Both the position numbers and the translations under genes were made by a program. The notes below the pieces were generated by a model. The model had not been told where the DNA came from. It did no database searches and saw only the letters and a list, made by a program, of their open reading frames with translations. This document shows, piece by piece, positions 7,241-15,815 of a stretch of DNA of 17,644 bases (its first letter is position 1; the number at the start of each line of letters is the position of its first letter). Source of the DNA: Proteobacteria bacterium UBA1844 (GTDB lineage Bacteria; Pseudomonadota; Gammaproteobacteria; Steroidobacterales; Woeseiaceae); contig DDIS01000068.1 in NCBI GenBank assembly GCA_002338615.1, positions 1-17,644 on the forward strand, in the 5' to 3' direction.

Positions 7241-8566
7241 ATGCGGTGCCTGACAAATTCCAACGCTCATTTCAAGAAGGCCGCGACTAAACTGCCGCTT
7301 GGCGTCTCGTCCAATTTTCGTTACTGGGGCGATGACAAAACCATTTACATCAAGCGCGGCAAAGGTGGCCGTGTTTGGGACATTGACGACAACGAATACA
7401 TCGACTACCGGCTCGGCTATGGCCCTATTATCCTTGGCTACGGTGACGAGCGCGTCGATGCGGCCGCCCGCGAAGGCATGGACGTGGGTGGCGTGTTCGC
7501 ACTGTCGACCGAACTCGAATACGACGTCGCCTGCCGGGTTTCGAAGATGGTGCCATCCGCCGAACTCGTGCGCTTTTCCAATTCCGGCACCGAAGCCGTG
7601 ATGGCGGCATTGCGCGTTGCGCGTGCTTACACGGGCAAGGATGCACATGTTGTTGTCGAGGGCGGCTACCACGGCGTGTTCAGCGAGGTCATGTGGTACT
7701 CGGAAATCGAGGACTGGGATCCGGCGGATGGCAACCCGCCGATAATGCCTTACGGTGACGGCGTACCGGCAATCACCAAGCGCCTCTACTTCACAACGCA
7801 ACTCAACGATGCGAATGCGGCCGAAGACCTGCTGAAAAAAAACCACCAGCACATCGGTGCGTTCCTGATCGAACCGATCATGGGAAATTGTTGCGGCATC
7901 ACGGCCGAACGGGAATACCTCGCCAATATTCGGGAGCTCTGCGACCGATACAATGTTGTGCTCATCGTTGACGAGGTGAAGACAGGATTTCGTGTGGCAC
8001 GCGGCGGTGTACAGGAATTGGCCGGCATCGAGGCCGACGTCTGCACTTTCGCAAAATCCATGGCGAACGGTTATCCGATCGCCGTTGTCGCGGGCCGCGA
8101 AGATATCATGCGTCATATTGGCGACGGCGTCGTGCACGGGGGGACGTTTACGGGGCACTCGGTTTCGCTCGCCGCGGCCGACAAGACACTCGAAATACTG
8201 GACGAAACCACGGCCCTGGCCGACATCGAAAGCTATGGCCGGCGATTGCAAGCAGGCATCAGCAAAATCCTGGACGCACGCAGCATTGCGCACAGCTTCA
8301 CCGGCCACCCGGCATTGATGGGACTGTTTTTTGCGGAGAAGCCACCGCACAACTATCGCGCCTGGCTCGCATCGGATTACGAGTTCTACGATGCGCTGGC
8401 ACCTGAATTGCACGACCAGGGCATTCTTGTGGAGCCCGATTCACGTGAACCGTGGTTTCTGTGCGAAGCACATAATCGTGGCTGCCTCGAAGAAACGCTG
8501 GACAAATTCGAGCGTGCCGTGGACATTACGTCGGCAAAAGTAACGGCAGAGGCGAAGCGCGCCTGA
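7241..8566 (+). CDS. Class-III PLP aminotransferase / glutamate-1-semialdehyde aminomutase-like protein
   Basis: 441 residues from the ATG at 7241, which has a perfect AGGAGG at 7231-7236. An in-frame TTG-type extension to 7172 would run back into the repeat array and is rejected. Fold-type I features are the NSGTEAVMAALRVAR phosphate-binding segment (114-128), Asp244 in VDEVKTGF contacting the pyridine nitrogen, and Schiff-base Lys272 in CTFAKSMANGYP. The sequence resembles the glutamate-1-semialdehyde aminomutase branch, but the setting is catabolic, not heme biosynthesis. Expected chemistry is transfer or migration of an amino group on an omega-amine or beta/gamma-amino acid. It is the first gene of the rightward operon, and the divergent polyamine importer suggests an amine-bearing substrate. 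The exact substrate is unknown. Confidence 0.9.
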   Translation: MRCLTNSNAHFKKAATKLPLGVSSNFRYWGDDKTIYIKRGKGGRVWDIDDNEYIDYRLGYGPIILGYGDERVDAAAREGMDVGGVFALSTELEYDVACRVSKMVPSAELVRFSNSGTEAVMAALRVARAYTGKDAHVVVEGGYHGVFSEVMWYSEIEDWDPADGNPPIMPYGDGVPAITKRLYFTTQLNDANAAEDLLKKNHQHIGAFLIEPIMGNCCGITAEREYLANIRELCDRYNVVLIVDEVKTGFRVARGGVQELAGIEADVCTFAKSMANGYPIAVVAGREDIMRHIGDGVVHGGTFTGHSVSLAAADKTLEILDETTALADIESYGRRLQAGISKILDARSIAHSFTGHPALMGLFFAEKPPHNYRAWLASDYEFYDALAPELHDQGILVEPDSREPWFLCEAHNRGCLEETLDKFERAVDITSAKVTAEAKRA

Positions 8567-8593
8567 ACTGATGAGCGAGGCAAACACCCAACA

Positions 8594-10210
8594 ATGAAGA
8601 CCTATGACGCGATCGTGGTCGGTGCGGGCCACAATGGCCTGACGACGGCCGCCTTTCTCGCCCGTGCCGGCCTCGATGTCGTGTGCGTGGAAAAGAACGA
8701 TTACATCGGCGGTGCCGCTGTCAGTCGCAATCTGTACAAGGACTGGACTTACTCCAATTGCTCCTACGTCTGCAGCCTGTTGCGGCCGGAAATTTTTCGC
8801 GCGCTCGAATTGCACAAGCACGGCCTGCAGATAACGCCCTACGGCGGTTCGGTCACGTTCCTGGAAAACGGCGACTACTACGGCTCTTATCACGACGAGG
8901 AAGTGGCATACCGGGAGATGGCGCGCTTTTCACGCCACGATGCCGACGCCTACAAGAGCTATTCGGCGGACACGATGCGTCAGTGCCGCTTTATCCGCGA
9001 GTTTCTTTTGAGCACGGCACCGGACCCGACCTCATTCAAACCAGGAGACATTCGCGAACTCGTCAAGATTGGAAAAAAGTTTACGGAGATGGGCGAAGAC
9101 CGGATGTACGAGACGATCCGCTTCTGGACCATGAGCGTTGCAGAGTACCTCGACGAATACTACGAAACCGACGTCATCAAGGCCTCGTTTTCGGGCAGCG
9201 GCATTATCGGCACGGCACTCGGCATTCATTCGCCCGGTACGGCCTATGTACTGTTGCATCACTACATGGGCGAAGTCGACGGCAACGTCGGTAGCTGGGG
9301 CTTCGCACGCGGCGGAATGGGAGCCGTATCGAAATCGATCGCGAGCGCTTTCCAGGCAGCCGGCGGCGAGATCAGGACCGAAGCCGGTGTCGACAAGATC
9401 ATTGTCAGAAACGGCAAAGCCACTGGCGTTGCGCTCGAAAATGGAGACGAGATCGAGGGGCGTCTCGTTGTCTCGGCCATGGACGTCAAACGTACGTTCC
9501 TGAACTGCATGGATGAGAAAGACCTGCCGGAAGCGTTCCACCGTCGCGTGAAGAACTTCAAGATCCGGGGTTCCTCCGGCAAGCTGAATATCGCGCTGGA
9601 TGGTTTGCCTACGTTCCCGGCACTGCCGAAAGGCAGTTCACTGATGCACAGCGACATGCACTTCATCGATTCGATGGAACGCATGGAGCTTGCCTATGAC
9701 GACTGGAAAGACGGTCACTGGTCCGAAGACCCGTACGTCGACATGCTTATTCCGACGCTGAACGATCCCACCATGGCACCGCCTGGCAAGCATTTCATGA
9801 GTTGCTTTGTGCAGTATTGCCCGCACCAGATTGAAGGGCGCCGCTGGACCAGCGAAGAGCGCGATGCATTTGGCAAAACAGTGATCGACCAGATCGCAAA
9901 GTACAGCCCCGACTTCAAAGACCTGATCCTGCACGCGGAAGTACGCACGCCGCAGGACATCGAGGACGAGATTGGCATTACGGAAGGTAATATTTTCCAC
10001 GGCGAACTGACCATGGACCAGTTGTTATTCAACCGGCCGGTGCCGGGCTACGCGCAGTACCGCTCGCCGGTCGAGGGGCTCTACATGTGCGGGTCAAGTA
10101 CGCACCCGGGCGGTGGTGTGATGGCGGCACCGGGTGCCAATGCCGCGCGCGAAATCCTAAAAGATCTGAAACGCAGCAACACTGTGCCGGAGAACTTTGG
10201 CGATGACTGA
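8594..10210 (+). CDS. FAD-dependent oxidoreductase, PYROXD2/phytoene-desaturase-like (first of a pair)
   Basis: 538 residues. The N-terminal Rossmann motif VVGAGHNG (Gly10, Gly12, Gly15) is followed by the GG doublet in YIGGAAVSR. The C-terminal FAD segment GLYMCGSSTHPGGGVMAAPG begins at residue 495. This GLYxCGxxTHPGGG form is typical of the CrtI-like superfamily and of PYROXD2-type proteins, whose substrates are mostly unknown. A true carotenoid role is unlikely because no other carotenoid genes are present. The gene starts 27 nt after the aminotransferase and overlaps the next, paralogous gene by 8 nt. In this operon it probably oxidises an amine or an intermediate carbon-carbon bond (inference). 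A start-proximal GAGCGAGG supports the chosen ATG. Confidence 0.88.
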   Translation: MKTYDAIVVGAGHNGLTTAAFLARAGLDVVCVEKNDYIGGAAVSRNLYKDWTYSNCSYVCSLLRPEIFRALELHKHGLQITPYGGSVTFLENGDYYGSYHDEEVAYREMARFSRHDADAYKSYSADTMRQCRFIREFLLSTAPDPTSFKPGDIRELVKIGKKFTEMGEDRMYETIRFWTMSVAEYLDEYYETDVIKASFSGSGIIGTALGIHSPGTAYVLLHHYMGEVDGNVGSWGFARGGMGAVSKSIASAFQAAGGEIRTEAGVDKIIVRNGKATGVALENGDEIEGRLVVSAMDVKRTFLNCMDEKDLPEAFHRRVKNFKIRGSSGKLNIALDGLPTFPALPKGSSLMHSDMHFIDSMERMELAYDDWKDGHWSEDPYVDMLIPTLNDPTMAPPGKHFMSCFVQYCPHQIEGRRWTSEERDAFGKTVIDQIAKYSPDFKDLILHAEVRTPQDIEDEIGITEGNIFHGELTMDQLLFNRPVPGYAQYRSPVEGLYMCGSSTHPGGGVMAAPGANAAREILKDLKRSNTVPENFGDD

Positions 10211-11747
10211 TACCTGGGACGCAATAATTGTTGGCGCCGGCCATAACGGGCTGGTCTGCGCGGCCCTGCTCGCCAAAGCGGGACGCAAGGTGCTGGTACT
10301 GGAAGCGAACGAACAGGTGGGAGGCGCGGCCATCACGCGGGACTTTGCCGACGGATTCAGCGTGTCCGCGTGCGCACACCTTTTGTATCAACTGCAGCCG
10401 GCGGTACGCAAGGATCTGGGGCTCAAGCCACGCCTTGCGAGTGATGACCTCAAAACCATCGCACTGGCAGAAGATGGCGAGCACCTGCACCTGTCGAATC
10501 GAACAGTGAAAGGCGTCTCCAGCACAGATGCCGTCGAATACCGTCAGTTTCGCAAACGCATGACGCGTTTCGCCGACTTGCTGACGACCTATCTGAACAA
10601 GCCGCCGCCGCGACTCGGCACGAAGAACCCGCGCGACATCATGACACTTGCGCAGCTCGGATTTGACTTGCGCCGGCTCGGGCGTGACGAAATGCGCGAA
10701 TTCCTGCGACTGATCGGTATGAATATTTACGATGAAGTCACGGAACGCTTCGATAGCGGCTTACTGAAAGGCGCCATTTGCCTCGACGCGGTGCTCGGCA
10801 CGCATCTCGGACCGCGCTCACCGAATACGATCATGACGTACCTGTATCGGCAGGCTGGCGGGCATGGCAAATGCGCGCAGCCAGTCGGCGGCATGGGTGC
10901 CGTCAGCGACGAGCTCGCACACGTTGCGAGAAGCGCCGGCGCTACCATACGGACCAGCGTACCGGTCAGCCGCATCGTCGTGGAGAACGGGCGCATCTCG
11001 GGCGTTGAAACCGCGGGTGGCGAAAACATTCGCTGCATGACCGTCATCTCAAATGCGGATCCGAAACAGACGGTGATGGAGCTGGTCGGTGCACGCCATT
11101 TCGAAACCGGCTTCGCACGTCGCATTACGCATCTGCGCGCCAGGGGCAATGCGGCAAAACTGCATCTTGCACTGGATGGATTGCCGGAAATTGCCGGCCT
11201 TTCGAAAAAGGATTTCGGCCAGCGGCTGGTCATCGCACCCGACGAGAATTACGTCGAACGTGCATTCAACCCCGCCAAGTACGGCAAGACGTCGCCGGAA
11301 CCGGTAATAGAAATAACATTCCCGTCCTTAAGCGATCCGGCTCTTGCGCCGACCGGTCATCATGTCATGTCTGCTGTCGTGCAATACGCACCGTATGCTT
11401 TGCGCGAAGGCTGGAGTGATGCCGCGAGCGAGGCTTTCAAAGCGACTGTTCTCGGCACGATTGCACGTTACGCGCCCGGCATTGAAGCACGAGTCATGGC
11501 CAGCGAGCTCTTGACGCCTGCCGACATAGAACGCGAATTTCATATGTCCGGCGGCCACTGGCATCACGCGGAACTGACACTTGATCAGTTCCTGTTTGTC
11601 CGTCCGGTGAACGGCGCGGCTCAGTACAGCCTGCCGCTCGATGGCCTGTATTTGTGCGGCGCGGGTACACATCCGGGCGGTGGTATCAGTGGTGCCGCCG
11701 GCAGAAATGCCGCACGGGCCATCTTGCAACGGGAGAAAGCCGCATGA
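10203..11747 (+). CDS. FAD-dependent oxidoreductase, PYROXD2/phytoene-desaturase-like (second of a pair)
   Basis: 514 residues from the ATG at 10203. A TTG at 10197 is also in frame, but it lies only 4 nt from the GGAG (10189-10192), whereas the ATG is spaced 10 nt. The Rossmann motif IVGAGHNG (Gly11, Gly13, Gly16) and C-terminal GLYLCGAGTHPGGGISGAAG (from 481) match its upstream neighbour, as do internal blocks such as GGMGAVS and LTLDQFLFVRPV. The two genes are clearly paralogues, diverged after duplication. The 8-nt overlap with the preceding gene and the ATGA overlap with the following one imply coupled, roughly stoichiometric translation. A heteromeric flavoenzyme or two successive oxidations are the simplest explanations. 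The substrate is unknown. Confidence 0.88.
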   Translation: MTDTWDAIIVGAGHNGLVCAALLAKAGRKVLVLEANEQVGGAAITRDFADGFSVSACAHLLYQLQPAVRKDLGLKPRLASDDLKTIALAEDGEHLHLSNRTVKGVSSTDAVEYRQFRKRMTRFADLLTTYLNKPPPRLGTKNPRDIMTLAQLGFDLRRLGRDEMREFLRLIGMNIYDEVTERFDSGLLKGAICLDAVLGTHLGPRSPNTIMTYLYRQAGGHGKCAQPVGGMGAVSDELAHVARSAGATIRTSVPVSRIVVENGRISGVETAGGENIRCMTVISNADPKQTVMELVGARHFETGFARRITHLRARGNAAKLHLALDGLPEIAGLSKKDFGQRLVIAPDENYVERAFNPAKYGKTSPEPVIEITFPSLSDPALAPTGHHVMSAVVQYAPYALREGWSDAASEAFKATVLGTIARYAPGIEARVMASELLTPADIEREFHMSGGHWHHAELTLDQFLFVRPVNGAAQYSLPLDGLYLCGAGTHPGGGISGAAGRNAARAILQREKAA

Positions 11748-12952
11748 GTACCCGCCCCTTCGAGATCCAGGAAGTGCACCAGGGTCGGTTGCAGTCTCCG
11801 TTTCATCCGCGACTGGCTGAACTCGACACTTTGAATACCTGGCACACGTGGAAAGGCTATACCAGCGCGGACGCACTGTATTGCGAAGACCTCGAGTATT
11901 TTGCAATTCGCAACGCCACCGCCGTGTTCGACCTGACACCGATGACCAAGTACCGTATCAGCGGGCCCGACGCACTCGACTATCTCAATCGCCTGGTGAC
12001 ACGCGACATGGCGAAAATCAAGCCCGGACGGGTTGCCTACGCGGTATGGTGCGACGATCAGGGCCAGGTCATCGACGACGGCACTATTTTTCATCTGCGC
12101 GAAGGCGAGTACCGCCTGTGCTCGCAGGAGCGGCATTTCGCCTGGTTGCAGGCTGCGACGATTGGTTTCGATGTCACCGTAGAGCATGAAACCGAGAATG
12201 TCGCCGCGCTCGCCGTGCAAGGGCCGACGTCTTACAGCACCCTCTCGGCGATGGGCCTCGATCTTGCCGAACTGAAACCGTTCGGCCTTACGCACGTCGA
12301 TTTCGAAGGCAGCGAAATGATGGTGTCGCGCACCGGCTTTACGGGCGACCTCGGCTACGAACTCTGGATCGAACCGGGCAAGGCTATCGCGTTGTGGGAC
12401 GCACTGTTCGATGCGGGCAAACTGTTCGGCATACGAGCCATTGGTACGCATGCACTGGAACAATCACGCATCGAAGCCGGCTTTCTCGCGGCCTACATGG
12501 AATTTCTGCCAGCGGATGAAACGATCAGGAGTGGCCGTTCGCGATCACCGCTCGAACTCGGGCTCGACTGGCTGGTGGATTTCAAGAAACCCAACTTCAA
12601 TGGTCGCCGCGCTCTGGCCGAAGAGCAGCGTCGTGGTTCCACCTGGCGCCTGGTCAAGCTCGATATCGACGGCAACAAGCCCGCGAACCACTCTTACATT
12701 TTTGCGAAGTCAAAGAACAACAAGTCGGAAATCGGTTTCATCACGTCGGCAAGCTGGTCGCCGGTGTGCAAACAGAACATTGCACTCGGTACCGTGCGCA
12801 CGCCCCATGGTAAGCCCGGCGATTCGTTGTGGGTCGAGATCTACTACCAGCGCGAGATGCACTGGAACCGCAAGATGGCCCATGCGACCGTGGTCGACAA
12901 GCCATTCTGGTTTCCGCCACGCCGCAGCGCGACGCCCCCAGGCCCATTCTAG
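11744..12952 (+). CDS. GcvT-like folate-dependent aminomethyltransferase/demethylase
   Basis: 402 residues. A longer frame from 11654 is open but lies inside the upstream gene. The ATG at 11744 overlaps that gene's TGA (ATGA) and follows GGGAGAAAG. GcvT features are the Asp pair 111-112 in GQVIDDGTIF, aligning with the catalytic Asp region of T-protein, ALAVQGP (155-161), the folate-binding RTGFTGDLGYELW (196-208), and a C-terminal barrel. No other glycine-cleavage gene (P, H, L) is nearby. It is therefore more likely a dedicated demethylase of the DmdA or dimethylglycine/sarcosine dehydrogenase-T type, moving a one-carbon unit from substrate to tetrahydrofolate. The TAG stop coincides with the CTAG end of the palindromic element that follows. 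Confidence 0.87.
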   Translation: MSTRPFEIQEVHQGRLQSPFHPRLAELDTLNTWHTWKGYTSADALYCEDLEYFAIRNATAVFDLTPMTKYRISGPDALDYLNRLVTRDMAKIKPGRVAYAVWCDDQGQVIDDGTIFHLREGEYRLCSQERHFAWLQAATIGFDVTVEHETENVAALAVQGPTSYSTLSAMGLDLAELKPFGLTHVDFEGSEMMVSRTGFTGDLGYELWIEPGKAIALWDALFDAGKLFGIRAIGTHALEQSRIEAGFLAAYMEFLPADETIRSGRSRSPLELGLDWLVDFKKPNFNGRRALAEEQRRGSTWRLVKLDIDGNKPANHSYIFAKSKNNKSEIGFITSASWSPVCKQNIALGTVRTPHGKPGDSLWVEIYYQREMHWNRKMAHATVVDKPFWFPPRRSATPPGPF

Positions 12953-13113
12953 TGTCCCGTGCTGCTAATTCGTTGATCTATTTCGGCCCGTTTTGCCGTC
13001 CTGCGGCGTTTTGCCTTCTCGCGATAGCTACGGCTATGGCTCGTTGGCAAGCCTTGCGGGCCAAAAAAGCGGACTCGAACTTCATTCAACGAATTAACCG
13101 CACGGGACACTAG
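12949..13113. mobile_element. 165-bp palindromic MITE-like element with CTAG ends
   Basis: The ends are perfect 14-bp inverted repeats, CTAGTGTCCCGTGC (12949-12962) and GCACGGGACACTAG (13100-13113). Pairing extends to 28 bp with 2 mismatches (TAATTCGTTGA against TCAACGAATTA). At the exact centre ATAGC (13024-13028) pairs with GCTAT (13033-13037) around TACG, and TTGCC (13011-13015) pairs with GGCAA (13046-13050), so the whole element can fold as one long imperfect hairpin. It has no coding capacity. CTAG is self-complementary, so it may be a 4-bp target duplication or part of the inverted repeat. It sits between two genes of one operon, with one CTAG supplying the GcvT-like stop codon. It is non-autonomous, and the transposase that mobilised it is not in the window. 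Confidence 0.8.
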
Positions 13114-13131
13114 ACAGCCAACGGGCACGAC

Positions 13132-15207
13132 ATGAAACACCGGCTTGATCCGCTATTGCGGCCAAAGAGCGTTGCAATCATCGGTGCCTCAACACGCCCC
13201 GACTCGATGGGCGCCTGGTCGCTTACGAATCTCGAGCGCGGTGGCTACACGGGTGACATTTACCTCGTCAACCCAGCCTACACGGAATTGAAGGAACGTC
13301 GCTGCTACGCGGCTTTGTCGGAGCTGCCCGAGGTACCCGACCTGCTGATTTTCGCCGTGGCGGACCATCGTATCGAGGCCGTTCTGGATGAAGCCATCAA
13401 CCTCGGCGTGCCAGCTGCTGTGCTGATGTCGTCGCTCAATCTGGACGAGGATACCGTGCCGGCGCTAAAAGCACGCGTGCAGAAAAAAGCAGCTGACGCC
13501 GGGATGCTCGTGTGTGGCGCAAACGGCATGGGCTACTACAACGTGCGCGACAAGGTCTGGGCCTGTGGCTTCGACAGCACGGAGCACACGATGCCGGGCA
13601 ATGTTGCAATCATCAGCCATTCGGGTTCCGGCATGTCCGGCATCATTGATTGCGAGGCGCGCCTGCGGATCAATTTCGCGGTTTCAACCGGTAACGAGAT
13701 CAGCGTTTGCATGGACGAGTATCTCGATTTCGTGCTCGACCTGCCGGAGACCCGGGTCGTTGGCCTGTTCGTGGAAACCGCCCGCAACCCCGCCGGCTTT
13801 CGTGCGGCACTCGAGAAGGCCCGGCACCGTAGAATTCCGATCGTGGCACTGAAGACAGGCCGTACTGAAACTGCGGCGCAGCTGACCTTGTCGCACTCGG
13901 GAGCGATGGCCGGCGATGATGCAACTTACGATGCATTGTTTGAGCGTTACGGCGTACAACGCGTATACGACCAGGACGAGTGGGCGACAACGCTGATCAT
14001 GTTTGCCGAGCTGCACCCGGTTGGCCCGGGCGGGCTCGTCACCCTGCATGATTCCGGCGGCGAGCGACAACTGCTGGTCGATCTTGCTGATGCCGCTGGT
14101 GTGCAGCTGGCTGAACTTGCACCTGCAACATTGGAAGCCTTGTCGAAGATTCTGCCCCCCGAGTTACCGGCAGTTAATCCGCTGGATGCCTGGAGCCGCG
14201 GCGGCGATAAAGCTGGCGACTACATGGCTGAGTGCTTCGCCCTGTTGCTCAGCGATCCGGGTGCCGCCTTGGGTGCCGTATTACACGATCGCGCTCCGTA
14301 CGGAAAGGTTTATGCAAGCTACCTCGACTACATGAAAATCGCGTACGAAAAAGCGCTGAAGCCCGTCGCGCTCGTCGCCGCACGACAGGGAACGGGACAC
14401 GACGCGAAGGTTGTGTCGTCAACTCACAACGGCTTTCCGGTACTGGATGGCGTCCGCTCGTTTTTGACCGGCGTGAACGCACTTTTTAACTATCGCGATT
14501 ACCTGTCGCGCGAGCTGCGCGACATCGTGCCGGCAAATTCGATGGCGCTCGCCGCGTGGCGCAAGCGACTTGCAGCGGGCGGTACACTCGGCGAAGCGGA
14601 GTCGCTCGCGCTGCTGGATGATTTCGAGATCGCTGCTGCGCGGCCGGTCGCAGCAACCAGTGCCGACGCGGCGGTTAGTGCCGCCACTTTGCTCAACTTT
14701 CCCGTCGTGCTGAAGTCGGCGCAACCCGGGCTGCTGCATAAAACAGAGCAGAATGGGGTCGTACTGAATATTCGTGACGAGCAGGAGTTGCGTCGGGCGT
14801 ATGCACAACTTGACGAAAAACTGGGGCCCGATGTGCTCGTCGCGCCGATGATTACGGATGGCGTGGAGTTATTTCTCGGTGCGAAAGCCGACCCGCAATT
14901 CGGGCCGATCGTTGTACTTGGTTTCGGCGGCATATTGGCTGAGACCATAGGCGATGTCGTGTTCGCGCTGCCACCGTTTGACGCATCCGATGCCCACCGC
15001 TACCTCGCCCGACTGAAGTTACGCCCGGTACTGGACGGTGTTCGCGGCAGGCCGTCAGCATGCGTCGATGCGTTCTGCAGGATGGCCGCGCGTTTTTCGG
15101 TCATGGTGCATGAACTCGGTGGCATGCTCAAAGAGGTCGATGTCAATCCTGTTATCGTGACCGAAAACTCCGCTATCGCCGTGGACGCATTATTCGTGTT
15201 GCAATGA
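13132..15207 (+). CDS. Acyl-CoA synthetase, NDP-forming (acetate-CoA ligase ADP-forming family), single chain
   Basis: 691 residues, the normal length for fused alpha-beta members. Order: CoA-binding Rossmann domain (about 5-130, with VAIIGAS), succinyl-CoA-ligase-like domains (about 150-460) and a C-terminal ATP-grasp domain (about 480-690). The active-site His that is phosphorylated is His255 in LSHSGAMAG. A second His, His536 in LLHKTEQNGV, matches the beta-subunit His that relays phosphate to the nucleotide. These enzymes convert acid + CoA + NTP reversibly to acyl-CoA + NDP + phosphate; a related member, DddX, acts on DMSP. Here it would supply the CoA ester for the divergent acyl-CoA dehydrogenase (inference). 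The ribosome-binding site is poor. The gene lies 18 nt beyond the palindromic element, which may weaken coupling to the upstream genes. Confidence 0.92.
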   Translation: MKHRLDPLLRPKSVAIIGASTRPDSMGAWSLTNLERGGYTGDIYLVNPAYTELKERRCYAALSELPEVPDLLIFAVADHRIEAVLDEAINLGVPAAVLMSSLNLDEDTVPALKARVQKKAADAGMLVCGANGMGYYNVRDKVWACGFDSTEHTMPGNVAIISHSGSGMSGIIDCEARLRINFAVSTGNEISVCMDEYLDFVLDLPETRVVGLFVETARNPAGFRAALEKARHRRIPIVALKTGRTETAAQLTLSHSGAMAGDDATYDALFERYGVQRVYDQDEWATTLIMFAELHPVGPGGLVTLHDSGGERQLLVDLADAAGVQLAELAPATLEALSKILPPELPAVNPLDAWSRGGDKAGDYMAECFALLLSDPGAALGAVLHDRAPYGKVYASYLDYMKIAYEKALKPVALVAARQGTGHDAKVVSSTHNGFPVLDGVRSFLTGVNALFNYRDYLSRELRDIVPANSMALAAWRKRLAAGGTLGEAESLALLDDFEIAAARPVAATSADAAVSAATLLNFPVVLKSAQPGLLHKTEQNGVVLNIRDEQELRRAYAQLDEKLGPDVLVAPMITDGVELFLGAKADPQFGPIVVLGFGGILAETIGDVVFALPPFDASDAHRYLARLKLRPVLDGVRGRPSACVDAFCRMAARFSVMVHELGGMLKEVDVNPVIVTENSAIAVDALFVLQ

Positions 15208-15347
15208 GGTCTTGGCAACGCTGATTCTGTGTTCGCAGATGTCTTGGGTCGTCAAAAAAGGTCCCGCACATTCAGAACAGCGCCGTAAGAGCGTCGTCCC
15301 CGGCGCGATTTGACGTTGATCGCACCGATCGATACAACACATTTGGT
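15208..15347. other. Convergent intergenic gap
   Basis: This is a 140-bp gap between convergent genes. One modest inverted repeat, GCGCCG (15280-15285) and CGGCGC (15301-15306), has a 15-nt loop and no T-run on either strand, so I do not call a terminator. Nothing else is recognisable. Confidence 0.4.
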
Positions 15348-15815
15348 TCAACCGATGTCAATGCGCAGGTGCGGCGATGGCGGCCGAACTATGAATTCGC
15401 GATGTACATAGGCAAGCAACTCGCGCTGGCTGCCAAAGGGCAGCTCCTGCATGGCATCATCGAACGACAACCAGTGATACGCGTCGTTTTCTTCATTGAG
15501 CCGCACCTCGCAGCTATCGTGCATGTACGCGACAAAGGCGGGCACCACCATGATGCAATCAGCGGCAGCCGCATAGAACTGCTCGCAGAAGCTCGTGGCG
15601 TACATTGCCGTCGGAACCAGTCCAGTCTCCTCGGCGAGTTCCCGCTGTGCCGTCTGCCAGCCTTTTTCGTGCGGCTCGACATGGCCGGCGATGTAGCTCC
15701 AGACGCCTCGCAGGTACGCGGCCGCCCGGCGCACCAGCAACACTTCTGTAGCCGCGCCCGCGCCTTTTAGCACGACGATCGAAACCATGTCGCAGCGGAT
15801 GGGCAAACCGGGCAT
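15348..15815 (-). CDS. Nudix hydrolase
   Basis: 155 residues from the ATG at 15815, preceded by TAGGA with about 8 nt spacing. A longer TTG-initiated form (from 15869) and an ATG at 15842 are in frame but lack a ribosome-binding site. The Nudix box is perfect: Gly44, Glu50 and RELAEETGL at 58-66 fit GX5EX7REUXEEXGU, so the Mg-dependent pyrophosphohydrolase site is intact. The substrate (a nucleoside diphosphate derivative) cannot be told from the box. The gene converges with the acyl-CoA synthetase gene across a 140-bp gap and appears unrelated to that operon. Confidence 0.9.
   Translation of the reverse strand: MPGLPIRCDMVSIVVLKGAGAATEVLLVRRAAAYLRGVWSYIAGHVEPHEKGWQTAQRELAEETGLVPTAMYATSFCEQFYAAAADCIMVVPAFVAYMHDSCEVRLNEENDAYHWLSFDDAMQELPFGSQRELLAYVHREFIVRPPSPHLRIDIG

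Noticed and set aside
7226..8413. 395-residue open frame on the minus strand opposite the aminotransferase
   Set aside because: It is an antisense shadow of a strongly supported PLP enzyme, has no family motifs, and GC-rich codon use keeps the opposite frame open.
11654..11743. N-terminal extension of the GcvT-like protein
   Set aside because: It overlaps the conserved C-terminal FAD motif of the upstream gene; the ATG at 11744 has a good ribosome-binding site and ATGA coupling.
8594..11747. Carotenoid biosynthesis (two CrtI-like desaturases)
   Set aside because: There is no crtB, crtE or other carotenoid gene, and the neighbours are amine and CoA metabolism genes; the C-terminal motif also fits PYROXD2-type proteins.
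15280..15306. Rho-independent terminator between the CoA ligase and Nudix genes
   Set aside because: The stem is only 6 bp with a 15-nt loop, and no T-run follows on either strand.
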